From: Bradyrhizobium sp. 190
GTDB taxonomy: Bacteria; Pseudomonadota; Alphaproteobacteria; Rhizobiales; Xanthobacteraceae
Length of the DNA stretch: 64,000 nucleotides
NCBI RefSeq assembly: GCF_023073415.1
Contig: NZ_JADPJL010000008.1
Coordinates: 744,001-808,000 of the forward strand
Reading direction: 5' to 3'
Shown: positions 34,680-43,359 of the stretch, piece by piece
Layout: each line of letters begins with the position of its first letter
Position numbering within the stretch: position 1 is the stretch's first letter
Made by a program: the position numbers and the translations under genes
The notes under the pieces: model-generated
What the model saw: only the letters and a program-made list of their open reading frames with translations
Told to the model about the DNA's origin: nothing
The model's database searches: none

Positions 34680-35450
34680 ATGACGGAAACGAAAGACAAA
34701 GCCCTTACGGGTCGTGTTGCGCTTGTGACCGGCGCCGGGAATGGGATCGGACGGGCAACCGCAATGCTGCTCGCCTCGCGCGGCGCCGTCGTCGGCATCA
34801 ACGACCTGAAGCCGGAGTTCGTCGATGCGACGGTGGACGCGATCAAGGCGTCCGGCGGCAGCGCCATTGCCATCGCACAGGACGTGTCAAGCCGGGACGG
34901 AATGCGCCGGGCGGTTCTCGGCCTCGCCGAGCAGCAAGGTCGCCTCGATATCCTCGTCAACAATGCCGCCTGGGTCCGCTACCAGCCGGTTGCCGAGATC
35001 GCCCCTGAGACCGTCGAGCGCATGCTCAATATCGGCTTCAAGGCGATCATCTGGGGAATTCAGGCAGCGGCCGAGGCCATGGATGCCGAGCGCGGCGGAG
35101 CCATCATCAATGTCGCGTCAGTTGCCGGCCTGATCTCGGCGAAGAACAGCATCGTCTATAGCGGCATCAAGGCAGGCGTGATGGGCATCACGCGTGCCGC
35201 GGCTGCGGAGCTTGGCGCGCGCAACATCAGGGTGAACGCGGTGGCGCCATCGGCGATTCCGACCGAAGGAACGATGCGAAACCGCAATGCCGAACTCGAC
35301 GCGCGCCGGATCGCGCGAACGCCGTTGGGGCGGCTCGGCACGGTGGACGATATCGCCAAGACCATCGCTTACCTGGCCGGCGACGACAGCGGCTTCATGT
35401 CGGCGCAGGTGCTGACGGTCGACGGCGGGATCACGGTCACAAACATCTAG
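34680..35450 (+). CDS. SDR-family oxidoreductase in acyl-CoA operon
   Basis: The ATG at 34680 (aaaccgcaATG) gives a 256-residue classical SDR. Motifs are TGAGNGIGRA, NNAA, Ser in NVASVAGL and Tyr-x3-Lys as YSGIK, with the C-terminal VDGGITVTNI. Frame upstream of this ATG lies inside the previous gene and is ignored. It probably oxidises the 3-hydroxyacyl-CoA formed after hydration. It is 16 bases after the acyl-CoA dehydrogenase and 12 bases before the CMD gene. Confidence 0.92.
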   Translation: MTETKDKALTGRVALVTGAGNGIGRATAMLLASRGAVVGINDLKPEFVDATVDAIKASGGSAIAIAQDVSSRDGMRRAVLGLAEQQGRLDILVNNAAWVRYQPVAEIAPETVERMLNIGFKAIIWGIQAAAEAMDAERGGAIINVASVAGLISAKNSIVYSGIKAGVMGITRAAAAELGARNIRVNAVAPSAIPTEGTMRNRNAELDARRIARTPLGRLGTVDDIAKTIAYLAGDDSGFMSAQVLTVDGGITVTNI

Positions 35451-35462
35451 CGCGGGGATACG

Positions 35463-36245
35463 ATGTCCAACCTGACCGCGAAAGAGCAGGCGCTCAAGGA
35501 AGCCTACATCAGGGCGCGCGGCTACTGGCGGCCGTGGACCGAAGGCCTGCTGCGGCTTGATCCGGCATTTCTGGAGACCTACGGCAACTACGCCGGCTAT
35601 CCGGCAGCGACAGGGCCGCTTTCTCCGAAAATGCGGGAACTGATCTATGTCGCGCTGGACGGATCGGCAACGCATCTGTTCCGGTCAGGGCTTGCATTGC
35701 ACATGCAGCTCGCGCTCGAACAGGGCGCATCCGCGCAGGAGATCGTCGACGTCTTGCGGCTCGCCACCGCGCAGGGACTGGAGGGCTGCTATGTCGGCGT
35801 CGGTATTCTTGCCGAGGAGCTTGCTGCGGCGGGACTCGATGCCGAAAAGGCGGATCTCTCGAACGAGCAGAAGGCGTTGCGTGACGCCTACGTCGCGCAA
35901 TTCGGCGACTGGCCGGACTTCTGCGACCTCTGGCTGCGCGAAGATCCCGGCTATTTTGCTGCGATGCTCGACCTGTTGGCGGTGGGGCGTCAGGCGGGCG
36001 GCCTCGACGAGCGGTCGCGCTGCCTGATCACGCTCGCCTTGAATGGATGCTTCACGGCGCTCAATCCGCATCGGCTTCGGTTGCAGATCAGGCGGGCGTT
36101 GCGGCTGGGGATCGATCGGCGAGAGATTCTGCAGGTTCTTCAGATGACGGCCCATCTGGGCGTGCATGCCTGCGCCATTGGCGTGCCGCTCCTGATGGAT
36201 GCGATCGATCCGACGACGGGCAAGTCGCTCACTGTCGACGCGTAG
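35463..36245 (+). CDS. Two-domain carboxymuconolactone decarboxylase-like protein
   Basis: A 260-residue protein formed from two CMD/AhpD-like repeats (about 35-120 and 170-250). The first carries LIYVALDGSATHLFRSGLALHMQLALEQGASAQEI and the second ITLALNGCFTALNPHRLRLQIRRALRLGIDRREI. The AhpD CxxC pair is absent, so peroxidase-reductase activity is unlikely. The function is unknown. Its place between the SDR and TctB ties it to the pathway. Confidence 0.82.
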   Translation: MSNLTAKEQALKEAYIRARGYWRPWTEGLLRLDPAFLETYGNYAGYPAATGPLSPKMRELIYVALDGSATHLFRSGLALHMQLALEQGASAQEIVDVLRLATAQGLEGCYVGVGILAEELAAAGLDAEKADLSNEQKALRDAYVAQFGDWPDFCDLWLREDPGYFAAMLDLLAVGRQAGGLDERSRCLITLALNGCFTALNPHRLRLQIRRALRLGIDRREILQVLQMTAHLGVHACAIGVPLLMDAIDPTTGKSLTVDA

Positions 36246-36271
36246 AGGATAGCAACAGGAGGTCAACGACG

Positions 36272-36739
36272 ATGACGGGGCCGACCATCCGCGACCAGCG
36301 AGCCTTTGCTTCAGGCGCATTGTTCCTTGCCTTTGCGGTCTTCTTCTTTGTGACGGCGCTGAACTACCCTGCGGGGACCGCGGCACGGATGGGACCAGGT
36401 TATTTTCCGCGGCTGCTCGCGATCGTGCTCGCGGCCATTGGGCTCGCCGTGCTGCTGGGAGCTGTGAGGCGGACGGCCGAACGGCAGGCCTTGCATAGAT
36501 GGGACGTGAAAGGCCTCGTATGGGTCACGGGTTCGGTGATCCTGTTCGCCCTTCTGCTCTTTCCGCTCGGCCTCGTGGGCTCGCTCTTCGTCCTGATCGT
36601 GGTGTCGAGCAGGGCCAGTTCAGAGTTCACCTGGAAGGGGGCGCTGGCAAATGCGGCGGTCCTGATCGCGCTGTGCCTGCTCGTGTTCGTCTACGGCCTC
36701 GGGCTACGGCTCCCGGTGTGGCCGGCGCTCCTCAATTGA
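36272..36739 (+). CDS. tctB: TTT transporter small membrane subunit (TctB)
   Basis: A 155-residue protein with four hydrophobic segments and the family start DQRAFASGALFLAFAVFFFV, followed by ARMGPGYFPRLLAIVLAAIGL, diagnostic of TctB. The ATG at 36272 has aacaggagg upstream. It assembles with TctA in the inner membrane and receives solute from a TctC receptor, most likely the one at 26967-27947 under the same palindrome. Confidence 0.9.
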   Translation: MTGPTIRDQRAFASGALFLAFAVFFFVTALNYPAGTAARMGPGYFPRLLAIVLAAIGLAVLLGAVRRTAERQALHRWDVKGLVWVTGSVILFALLLFPLGLVGSLFVLIVVSSRASSEFTWKGALANAAVLIALCLLVFVYGLGLRLPVWPALLN

Positions 36740-36751
36740 AGGCGGAGCCTG

Positions 36752-38251
36752 ATGGATCTCTTTCACAATCTGGCGATCGGCTTCTCCACCGCGGCCCAAC
36801 CGGCCAATTTGCTCTACGCCTTTTTTGGATGCCTGCTGGGCACCTTGATCGGCGTACTCCCGGGCCTTGGCCCGCTCGCCACCATCGCGATGCTGCTCCC
36901 CATCACTTACGCGCTGCCGCCGGACGCTGCGCTGATCATGCTGGCGGGTATCTACTACGGCGCGCAGTATGGCGGCTCGACCACGGCCATCGTGGTCAAT
37001 CTGCCTGGCGAGTCCTCGTCCGTGATTACCACGATTGACGGTTATCAGATGGCGAAGCAGGGGCGGGCCGGCGTTGCGCTTTCAACGGCGGCGATCGGTT
37101 CGTTTTTCGCGGGCTGCGTGGCGACGCTGGCGCTTGCGGCGCTGGCCGGGCCGCTGACGGCGGCGGCCCTGCTGTTCGGGCCCAAGGAATTCTTTGCCCT
37201 GATGATCCTCGGCCTCATCCTTTCTTCGGTGCTCTCAAGCGGCCCCTTCATCGAAGGCATCGGCATGGTCGTGCTCGGCATGCTTCTGAGCATGGTGGGC
37301 ACCGACCTCAGCACGGGAACGCAGCGCTTTGCCTTCGGCGTCCCGCAGCTGTTCGACGGCCTCGATTTCGTGCCGCTGGCGATGGGCATCTTCGGATTTG
37401 CCGAGATCGTGAAGAACCTTGAGCAGGACGACAAGCTGTCGCTGGTGACGCAGAAGATCACCAATCTGTTCCCGACGCGAGACGATTTTCGACGAATGGT
37501 TCCGGCCATGCTGCGAGGCACCGCGCTCGGTACGCTGCTCGGCGTGCTGCCGGGCGGCGGCGCGGTGCTGTCGTCGTTCGCCTCCTATACGCTGGAGAAA
37601 AAGCTATCGAAGCACCCGGAGCAGTTCGGCAAGGGCGCGATCGAAGGCGTCGCCGGTCCGGAGTCGGCCAACAACGCGGGAGCCCAGACGTCCTTTATTC
37701 CGCTTTTGACGCTCGGCGTGCCGTCAAACGTCGTGATGGCGCTGATGGTGGGTGCCATGAACATTCATAACATCCAGCCCGGCCCCGAAGTCATGACCAA
37801 GAACCCGGCCTTGTTCTGGGGCCTGATTGCCTCGATGTGGGTCGGCAATCTGATGCTGCTGATCCTCAATCTCCCGCTCGTGGGATTGTGGGTGAAGCTG
37901 CTCACAATCCCCTATCGCTATCTGTTTCCGGCGATCATGGTGTTCTGTTCGATCGGCGTCTATTCGATCAACGGCGGGACCTTCGAGGTCTATGAGGCGG
38001 CCGTGTTCTGCGTGTTCGGCTACGTTCTGATCAAGCTGCAGTTGCCGGCAGCGCCGCTGTTGCTGGGATTGGTGCTGGGGCCAGCGATCGAAGAGAATTT
38101 TCGCCGCGCGATGGTGCTCTCGCGCGGCGACGTGAGCACCTTTCTGACCTCGCCACTGTCGGCCGCCCTCCTGGCCGCAGCCGCCATCGCGGTCATCTTG
38201 ATCATGCTGCCCACGATCCGCACACGGCGAGAGGAGGCTCTGCAGGAGTGA
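36752..38251 (+). CDS. tctA: TTT transporter large membrane subunit (TctA)
   Basis: A 499-residue permease with about 10-12 transmembrane segments. The conserved family segments [40 protein letters not shown] and [23 protein letters not shown] are present, the last being the inverted-repeat copy of the first. It is 12 bases after tctB and ends the operon. No terminator is evident before the convergent IclR gene. Confidence 0.93.
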   Translation: MDLFHNLAIGFSTAAQPANLLYAFFGCLLGTLIGVLPGLGPLATIAMLLPITYALPPDAALIMLAGIYYGAQYGGSTTAIVVNLPGESSSVITTIDGYQMAKQGRAGVALSTAAIGSFFAGCVATLALAALAGPLTAAALLFGPKEFFALMILGLILSSVLSSGPFIEGIGMVVLGMLLSMVGTDLSTGTQRFAFGVPQLFDGLDFVPLAMGIFGFAEIVKNLEQDDKLSLVTQKITNLFPTRDDFRRMVPAMLRGTALGTLLGVLPGGGAVLSSFASYTLEKKLSKHPEQFGKGAIEGVAGPESANNAGAQTSFIPLLTLGVPSNVVMALMVGAMNIHNIQPGPEVMTKNPALFWGLIASMWVGNLMLLILNLPLVGLWVKLLTIPYRYLFPAIMVFCSIGVYSINGGTFEVYEAAVFCVFGYVLIKLQLPAAPLLLGLVLGPAIEENFRRAMVLSRGDVSTFLTSPLSAALLAAAAIAVILIMLPTIRTRREEALQE

Positions 38252-38281
38252 AATCCATCGAACGTCTGGGGCGGTGCTACA

Positions 38282-39097
38282 TCAAATGCTGGTATCGCCC
38301 CCCTGGCCGGACACGTCGTTTGCTTTGACCGATCTGGCTGCCTGCTGCAGGACGTTCAAGTAGCGAATCGAGTTTTGCTTGATCCGCTCGGCGCCCCCGC
38401 CAAGCCCCAATGCAACGGGTTGATTCTGAATCGTGGTCGGCAGCAGCACGCAAATGGTGGCTCCGCCCAGAATTGGGACGTTCTCCGCGGAGCAATAGCC
38501 CTTGCCTCGGATCTGGCGAATGCGCTTCATCATGTCCGGGAGCTTGACCCTGTCAGACGCGTTCGGCGTGGCGATGTTCGCTCGGCGAACAATACTGTCG
38601 ACCTTCTCGTCGGACATCGTCGACATCAGCAGCCAACCGAGGGCTGATTGCGTCAGCGGTCTTAGCGTTCCCTCATCGACGTGAAAGCGAAGCGGGTGGA
38701 TCGACTGCACGATCTTGACGTACTGCAGATACACGTCGTTTGTCGTGCCGATCGCGACGGCTTCACCCGTCGCGGCGTGGACGTCGCGCATCGCCTCGAG
38801 CACGCGGCTGTTGCCGAACAGGGATTTCGGAATCCAGTCGCCCAATGAGGTCACCTTCGGCGTCGGGAAATAGACTCGCGTTCTGCGGTCGAAATTCAGG
38901 TAGCCAAGGCCGACCAGCGTCTTGAGCAGAACCGTGGCGCTGGACGGCGGATAGCCAAGCGCCACGCTGATCTCGGACATCGCGCATGGCTGCCGCACGC
39001 GCAGAAACAGCTCGAGGATTTCGATGGCGCGCAATGCGGATTTGACAGTGGACCCTGCCGCGGAAATCGAGGCGGATGTCGTCAGCTGCGATGGCAC
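38282..39097 (-). CDS. IclR-family transcriptional regulator
   Basis: The start is taken as the GTG at 39097, which has GGGAGG six bases upstream. The longer ORF frame to 39400 crosses the divergent promoter. The 271-residue protein has a winged HTH (about 20-80; ALRAIEILELFLRVRQPCAMSEISVALGYPPSSATVLLKTLVGLGYL) and an IclR effector domain (TGEAVAIGTTNDVYLQYVKIVQSIHPLRFHVDEGTLRPLTQSALGWLLMS). It is divergent from the SnoaL/Baeyer-Villiger unit, with twin palindromes between them, so that unit is its likely target. Confidence 0.9.
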   Translation of the reverse strand: MPSQLTTSASISAAGSTVKSALRAIEILELFLRVRQPCAMSEISVALGYPPSSATVLLKTLVGLGYLNFDRRTRVYFPTPKVTSLGDWIPKSLFGNSRVLEAMRDVHAATGEAVAIGTTNDVYLQYVKIVQSIHPLRFHVDEGTLRPLTQSALGWLLMSTMSDEKVDSIVRRANIATPNASDRVKLPDMMKRIRQIRGKGYCSAENVPILGGATICVLLPTTIQNQPVALGLGGGAERIKQNSIRYLNVLQQAARSVKANDVSGQGGDTSI

Positions 39098-39122
39098 GTC
39101 GTCCTCCCTTGGCCGCAGCAAA

Positions 39123-39156
39123 TTCACGAATGTGAAATTCGGCTTCACATATGAAG
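39123..39156. promoter_or_regulatory. Twin inverted repeats, candidate IclR operator
   Basis: Repeat 1 is ttcac-gaat-gtgaa (39123-39136). Repeat 2 is cttca-cata-tgaag (39143-39156). The centres are 20 bases apart, about two helical turns, placing both on one face of the helix between the IclR GTG (39097) and the SnoaL ATG (39257). Confidence 0.55.
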
Positions 39157-39256
39157 TTTTGTTGGTTGCTGCCACTGCACATGAGATGGTGGCTGTCGTC
39201 AAGGATAGCGGCTGACGTGTCCGGCGGATCGGACCGGAGCTTGGACGGGCTCTGAT

Positions 39257-39808
39257 ATGACCATACCTCACGAGAAGATTGCCGAACTGCTCGACCGAGA
39301 AGCGATCCGCGATTGCATCTACCGCTATTGCCGCGGGGTTGATCGGGCTGATGAAGCGGCGCTGCGCGGAGCCTATTGGCCGGATGCAACGGACCAGCAC
39401 GGACCGTATTCAGGTCCGGTCGAAGGGTTCTTCCAATGGGCGAATGGAATCTTCGAGAGCGGTGCCCGCAATGTCCATATGGTCGGAAATATCCTGATCG
39501 AATTCACCGCGCCCAGCGAGGCCGTTGTCGAGACCTATTTCATTGCCCTGCAGCGCGGGCCGGGAAGGGGTGACAGCCTTCGCCAGTTTTTGATCGCCGG
39601 CCGCTATTGCGACGTCTTTCAGCAGCGAGACGGTGAATGGCGGATTTTCCGACGCGTGGTTGTCTACGATTGGATGGAAGAGCAGGTCGCCGCAACTCAA
39701 TCCGAAGCGACTCGCTTTGGCCCTCGGCTGCCGTTGGGCGCACGGTTTCCCGACGATCCCATCTACGATCTTCTCGGCCGGCGGCAAGTAAGTGAAGCTG
39801 TCGGCTAG
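39257..39808 (+). CDS. SnoaL/NTF2-like protein
   Basis: A 183-residue protein with the SnoaL-4 start LLDREAIRDCIYRYCRGVDRADEAALRGAYWPDATDQHG and the late beta-strand segment WRIFRRVVVYDWMEEQ. Members include polyketide cyclases, dehydratases and small ligand-binding partners, many encoded beside aromatic or steroid catabolic oxygenases. It is 119 bases before a Baeyer-Villiger monooxygenase and likely handles the same compound. Reaction not assignable. Confidence 0.85.
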   Translation: MTIPHEKIAELLDREAIRDCIYRYCRGVDRADEAALRGAYWPDATDQHGPYSGPVEGFFQWANGIFESGARNVHMVGNILIEFTAPSEAVVETYFIALQRGPGRGDSLRQFLIAGRYCDVFQQRDGEWRIFRRVVVYDWMEEQVAATQSEATRFGPRLPLGARFPDDPIYDLLGRRQVSEAVG

Positions 39809-39927
39809 CTGCACAACAAAACTGAACTGACGACCGACACACTGCACGCCGGGCGGCATCGGGTTGTACGGGTCACCAGCGGACGCTTTTTTCAACGATC
39901 CAATCACTAAGCGGAGGGAGTGCCGAC

Positions 39928-41562
39928 ATGAACAGCTCTGAAGTGGGGGTACATCGCCTGGACGTCGTCATTGTCGGTGCCGGATTCGGGGGCCTGTACG
40001 CCGTTTATAAATTCCGCGAAATGGGCCTCAGGATTGCGGCCTTCGAGGCAGGCGGTGACGTCGGAGGCGTGTGGTACTGGAACCGCTATCCCGGGGCACG
40101 TGTCGACCTTCCGAGCATCGACTACAGCTATTCCTTTTCAGCCGAGATCGAACAGGAGTGGACCTGGTCGGAAGAGTTCGCGTCGCAGCCGGAGCTGCTG
40201 GCCTATTTCAACTTCGTGGCCGACCGGCTCAACTTGCGTAAGCACTACCAGTTCAACACGCGCGTCAAGAGCGCCGTCTGGGATGAGACGCGCAGGGTCT
40301 GGCAGGTCACGACGGATCGCGGCGAGACGGTCGAGGCGACCTACTGCGTGATGGCAACCGGTCCGCTCTCGATTCCAAGGGATCCGGATATCCCATGCAT
40401 CGATAGCTATGAGGGTCAGCTGCTGCGCGCCGGCAAATGGCCGCACCATCCGGTCAGCTTCACCGGCAAGCGTGTCGGGGTGATCGGCACGGGATCGACC
40501 GGCATCCAGATCGTGCAGGAGGTTGGCCGGCAAGCTGGTGAGCTGTTCGTTTTCCAGCGCACGCCGAGCTTCACCATGCCGATGCGCAACCAGACGCTGG
40601 ATCCCAGCTACGTCGCGGAGGTCAAGCGCAACTATGCCGGCATTCGTGAGACGGCGCGTAACAGCCCGAACGGTGGTGTGCGCCCATGGACGACCCGTGC
40701 CTTTTTCAGCGTAACCCCGTCGCGCCGTCGCGAACTACTGGAAGATGCCTGGAAGTCCGGCGGGCTGACAATGCTCGGCACCTTTACAGATCTGCTGAGC
40801 AACGAGGAGGCCAATGAGCACGTTGCCGAGTTCGTGCGCGACAAGATCAACGAGGTCGTCACGGATGCCGTCACCGCCGAACAGCTGAAGCCGCACGGTT
40901 ACCCCATCTTTGCCCGCCGTCCGTGCCTGGATACCGGATACTATGAAACGTTCAACCAGCCGAACGTTCACCTGAAGGACTGCGTCACCGATCCGATCGT
41001 GGCGATCACGAAGTATGGCGTGCGCACGCAGTCGGGCGAGACCGCGCTCGATATGCTCATCTTCGCGACAGGCTATGACGGGTTGACAGGTGCGCTGACG
41101 GCCTTCGACGTCGTCGGTCGCAACGGCCGTACAGTCAATGAGAAGTGGAAGGAGGGAGCACGGTCGTATTTGGGCCTCATGATGGAGGGATTCCCGAATC
41201 TCTTCATGACCACTGGACCCAATGGCCCTGCTGCGCTGGCCAACATCGTCAGGATCAGCGAGAACGATGTCGACTGGATCGCGAATGCGATCACGCACAT
41301 GGCGGACCACGGCCTCGACACCATCGAGCCGACGAAGAAGGCGGAAGACGACTGGATGGAGCTCGTGTTCAAGTTGGCGCAGCGCTCGCTCTTGTCCAAG
41401 GCGAAGACCTGGTACGTCGGCACCAACGTCAAGGACAAGGCTCAGGGACTCACGCTCTTCACGGGCGGGTTCCCCAAGTACCGGGAGTATTGTGCCGCCG
41501 CAACGCAGACCGGTTACCGCGACTTCGTCTTCGAGCGCGCGCGAACGCCAGTCACCGCTTGA
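39928..41562 (+). CDS. Baeyer-Villiger-type flavin monooxygenase with altered fingerprint
   Basis: A 544-residue class B flavoprotein monooxygenase, closely like phenylacetone and cyclohexanone monooxygenases. FAD motif GAGFGG (17-22), NADPH motif GTGSTG (187-192) and the second fingerprint GGVWYWNRYPGARVD (46-60) are intact. The Arg of the RR pair in ARRPCLDTGYYETFN aligns with catalytic Arg337 of phenylacetone monooxygenase. The primary fingerprint FxGxxxHxxxWP is YEGQLLRAGKWP at 161-172, so Phe161 is Tyr and the key His167 is Arg (codon cgc at 40426-40428). It would insert oxygen next to a ketone to give an ester or lactone, if active. Confidence 0.9.
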   Translation: MNSSEVGVHRLDVVIVGAGFGGLYAVYKFREMGLRIAAFEAGGDVGGVWYWNRYPGARVDLPSIDYSYSFSAEIEQEWTWSEEFASQPELLAYFNFVADRLNLRKHYQFNTRVKSAVWDETRRVWQVTTDRGETVEATYCVMATGPLSIPRDPDIPCIDSYEGQLLRAGKWPHHPVSFTGKRVGVIGTGSTGIQIVQEVGRQAGELFVFQRTPSFTMPMRNQTLDPSYVAEVKRNYAGIRETARNSPNGGVRPWTTRAFFSVTPSRRRELLEDAWKSGGLTMLGTFTDLLSNEEANEHVAEFVRDKINEVVTDAVTAEQLKPHGYPIFARRPCLDTGYYETFNQPNVHLKDCVTDPIVAITKYGVRTQSGETALDMLIFATGYDGLTGALTAFDVVGRNGRTVNEKWKEGARSYLGLMMEGFPNLFMTTGPNGPAALANIVRISENDVDWIANAITHMADHGLDTIEPTKKAEDDWMELVFKLAQRSLLSKAKTWYVGTNVKDKAQGLTLFTGGFPKYREYCAAATQTGYRDFVFERARTPVTA

Positions 41563-41583
41563 CAGTCAAGCCGATTGAGATCG

Positions 41584-41595
41584 CATGGCGCCATG
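41584..41595. repeat. 12-bp perfect palindrome downstream of the monooxygenase
   Basis: catggcgccatg is self-complementary and sits 22 bases after the monooxygenase stop. No T-run follows, so termination is unlikely. Purpose unknown. Confidence 0.35.
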
Positions 41596-41716
41596 TTCGA
41601 GGTCATTCCAGGGGATGCTGGAAGCGTGAGCAGACGTCGTCACACTGCTCACATTCTATTGAGATGTTTCCCGACAAGCGCTGACATTGGGGCGTGCAGC
41701 ACCCAGCGCGACGAAC

Positions 41717-42106
41717 TCAGCTGCAGCTCGGTGGCCAAGGGTAGTTGGAATTCCGATAATAGAGGTCGTAGCAATCGGGGTAGCCGTAGTAGGCGTCGTA
41801 TCCGGGATAGTAGCCGTATCCGTGCCGATATCCTCCGAAGCGGTGCATGGCGTGCTGGTGCAGTCCGCCGAAGTAGCTGCCGCCGAAGTGGCCGACCCCA
41901 CCGCCAACTCCGCCGAAGCTCCCGATATGTCCGCCACCAAAGCCGCCCATGTGGCCGCCGCCCCCAAAACCTCCCATGTGGCCGCCACCACCGAAGCCCC
42001 CGCCGTGACCGCCGCCGCCGCCACCACCACGGGCCTCAGCCGCGCCCGTAAGCAGGCTCGAAGCGAGCAGGGCTGTCGCCAATATCGTGATCATCCGTTT
42101 CATCAT
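41717..42106 (-). CDS. Glycine/histidine-rich secreted protein
   Basis: From the ATG at 42106 (AAAGGAG upstream) the 129-residue product has a Sec signal (MITILATALLASSLLTGAAEA) and then a low-complexity region of Gly, His, Phe and Met, with repeats of the type GGHMGGFGG, followed by a Tyr-rich tail with one Cys pair (YPDCYDLYYRNSNYPWPPSC). It resembles small glycine-rich cell-surface proteins often found in rhizobia. The function is unknown. Met/His repeats could bind metal, which is speculative. Confidence 0.75.
   Translation of the reverse strand: MMKRMITILATALLASSLLTGAAEARGGGGGGGHGGGFGGGGHMGGFGGGGHMGGFGGGHIGSFGGVGGGVGHFGGSYFGGLHQHAMHRFGGYRHGYGYYPGYDAYYGYPDCYDLYYRNSNYPWPPSCS
41922..42030 (-). 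repeat. Tandem 27-base repeats in the glycine-rich gene
   Basis: Unit cccatgtggccgcc recurs at 41946-41959 and 41973-41986, 27 bases apart, encoding HMGGFGGGG-like blocks. Flanking stretches are degenerate copies of the same Gly-rich code. Confidence 0.6.
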
Positions 42107-42305
42107 GACACTCCTTTCAGTCATTGTTCGGCGCGGTGTCGCGCATGCTCAACGAGTCATGCGGCAACCAAACGTCGGTTCAGTGACAGATATGCGCGAT
42201 TGACAAGGCATCCATTAAATTCGGCGTTAGTCGCCACCGCCTTGCGATCACGAACCGGCGCGGCGGAAGAGCACTTCAGGCGCGCGAGCACTTTCAAAAC
42301 AAGAC

Positions 42306-42330
42306 GGGCCGGCGGGATATCCGCCAGCCC
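42306..42330 (-). terminator. Intrinsic terminator, minus strand
   Basis: Read on the minus strand, GGGCTGGCGG pairs with CCGCCGGCCC around ATATC, a 10-pair stem with one U-G pair. It is followed by GTCTTGTTTT. It ends the transcript of the small secreted protein at 42364-42594. On the plus strand one mismatch and a short T-run give weaker termination. Confidence 0.75.
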
Positions 42331-42363
42331 GGCCTTTTCTTTCGGTCCTGTCCAGCAAGCGGA

Positions 42364-42594
42364 TCAGTAACCCGTGTACGGCTCGCAAGGGGCCGCATCT
42401 GTCCACGGTTCGGTGGCAAACGCGCCTACACGCGGAGCGCGGACGCACGTATCGCCACCGGAACGCATATCCGACGCGGCACGGGCATAGTCGCTGGTTG
42501 TGACATGCCGCGACGTGCCTTTAGCAGCGAGGGCCGGAGTGGCGAAGGCGGCTGCAGCGATCAACGCAACCGACAGATATTTTACTTTGCTCAT
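42364..42594 (-). CDS. Small secreted protein of unknown function
   Basis: The ATG at 42594 has GGAGA about 8 bases upstream and gives a 76-residue protein with a Sec signal (MSKVKYLSVALIAAAAFATPALA) and a mature part of about 53 residues, KGTSRHVTTSDYARAASDM then a Cys-containing tail (GDTCVRAPRVGAF). I do not recognise a family. The terminator at 42306-42330 follows it. It is close to two other small secreted proteins, which may share stress-related expression. Confidence 0.65.
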   Translation of the reverse strand: MSKVKYLSVALIAAAAFATPALAAKGTSRHVTTSDYARAASDMRSGGDTCVRAPRVGAFATEPWTDAAPCEPYTGY

Positions 42595-42722
42595 TTTGTA
42601 TCTCCATAAGTCAGGGAAGCCAGGCTGGCTTCTCGTTGTGAGGTGCGACAGGCTCGCCGTCATCCAAAGGGAAACTTCGGTTCACGTGCTTTCAACTTGA
42701 TGTGAGTCTTCGACGCCTGAGG

Positions 42723-42983
42723 TTATCGATCGTGACGGACACGATGGTGCCAGACCTTTGTGCCGGCGAGGCCACTTTCCCTCAGCGCATAGGCTTGTGT
42801 CGCCGAAGGCGGCAGCGATTCCAACCGGTATGCCGGCGTCGGCGCGCCATCATTCAGGACGTCCAGATTCGGATAATAAAATGAAAACGCGCCCGGCTCC
42901 TGAATGGCGGCTTGCGCGAACGCGGGTGCCGCTGCCATCACCGACAACAATCCGGCGACAGCAATTGTCTTGATCGAAGTCAT
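42723..42983 (-). CDS. Small secreted protein of unknown function
   Basis: An 86-residue protein with a clean Sec signal (MTSIKTIAVAGLLSVMAAAPAFAQ) and a short mature part ending WHHRVRHDR. No cysteine pairs or repeats are evident. It is similar in size and layout to the neighbour at 42364-42594, but the sequences are not obviously homologous. A periplasmic or surface role is likely. No family assigned. Confidence 0.65.
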   Translation of the reverse strand: MTSIKTIAVAGLLSVMAAAPAFAQAAIQEPGAFSFYYPNLDVLNDGAPTPAYRLESLPPSATQAYALRESGLAGTKVWHHRVRHDR

Positions 42984-43359
42984 TGTCTTTCTCCATGTCG
43001 TCGATGCGAGAATTCGCCGGACGCGCAGGCGCGGTCACACACCGCAACGGGCGTGGGTTCTTCCGAATGCGAACTGATCGCTTGAGGCTGCATCCTGGTG
43101 GCGGATGCACGACAGGGATGTATGGTGGGCGCGATATCGTCCCACTAAATTGCCCTTCACAAAGTTCAACTAGTCTTGAGGCGTGGCTGTTTCGTGCAGC
43201 GAGCGTCGATGCAATGAAGCAATCGAGATCGGATTTGCAAGACTGCCGGGATGGCATTCGCTAACAGCGAATTTAGATTTCTCAATTCCAATTTAGTGGC
43301 GACGTCCCGTCATCTCTTCCTAGGGTCGAGCCGCCGCACCTCATGGATTGGAGCCACCT
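42984..43359. other. Divergent intergenic region before the sigma factor
   Basis: 376 bases between the minus-strand small secreted protein and the sigma-factor ATG. A TTG at 43348 upstream of the ATG is not needed as a start. No clear -35/-10 pair, operator or second gene was found. The segment after about 43260 is more A/T-rich (cagcgaatttagatttctcaatt) and probably carries the promoter. Confidence 0.4.

Noticed and set aside
41922..42030. Short tandem repeats as a CRISPR array
   Set aside because: 27-base units are degenerate, contiguous without spacers, and lie in frame inside a glycine-rich coding region.
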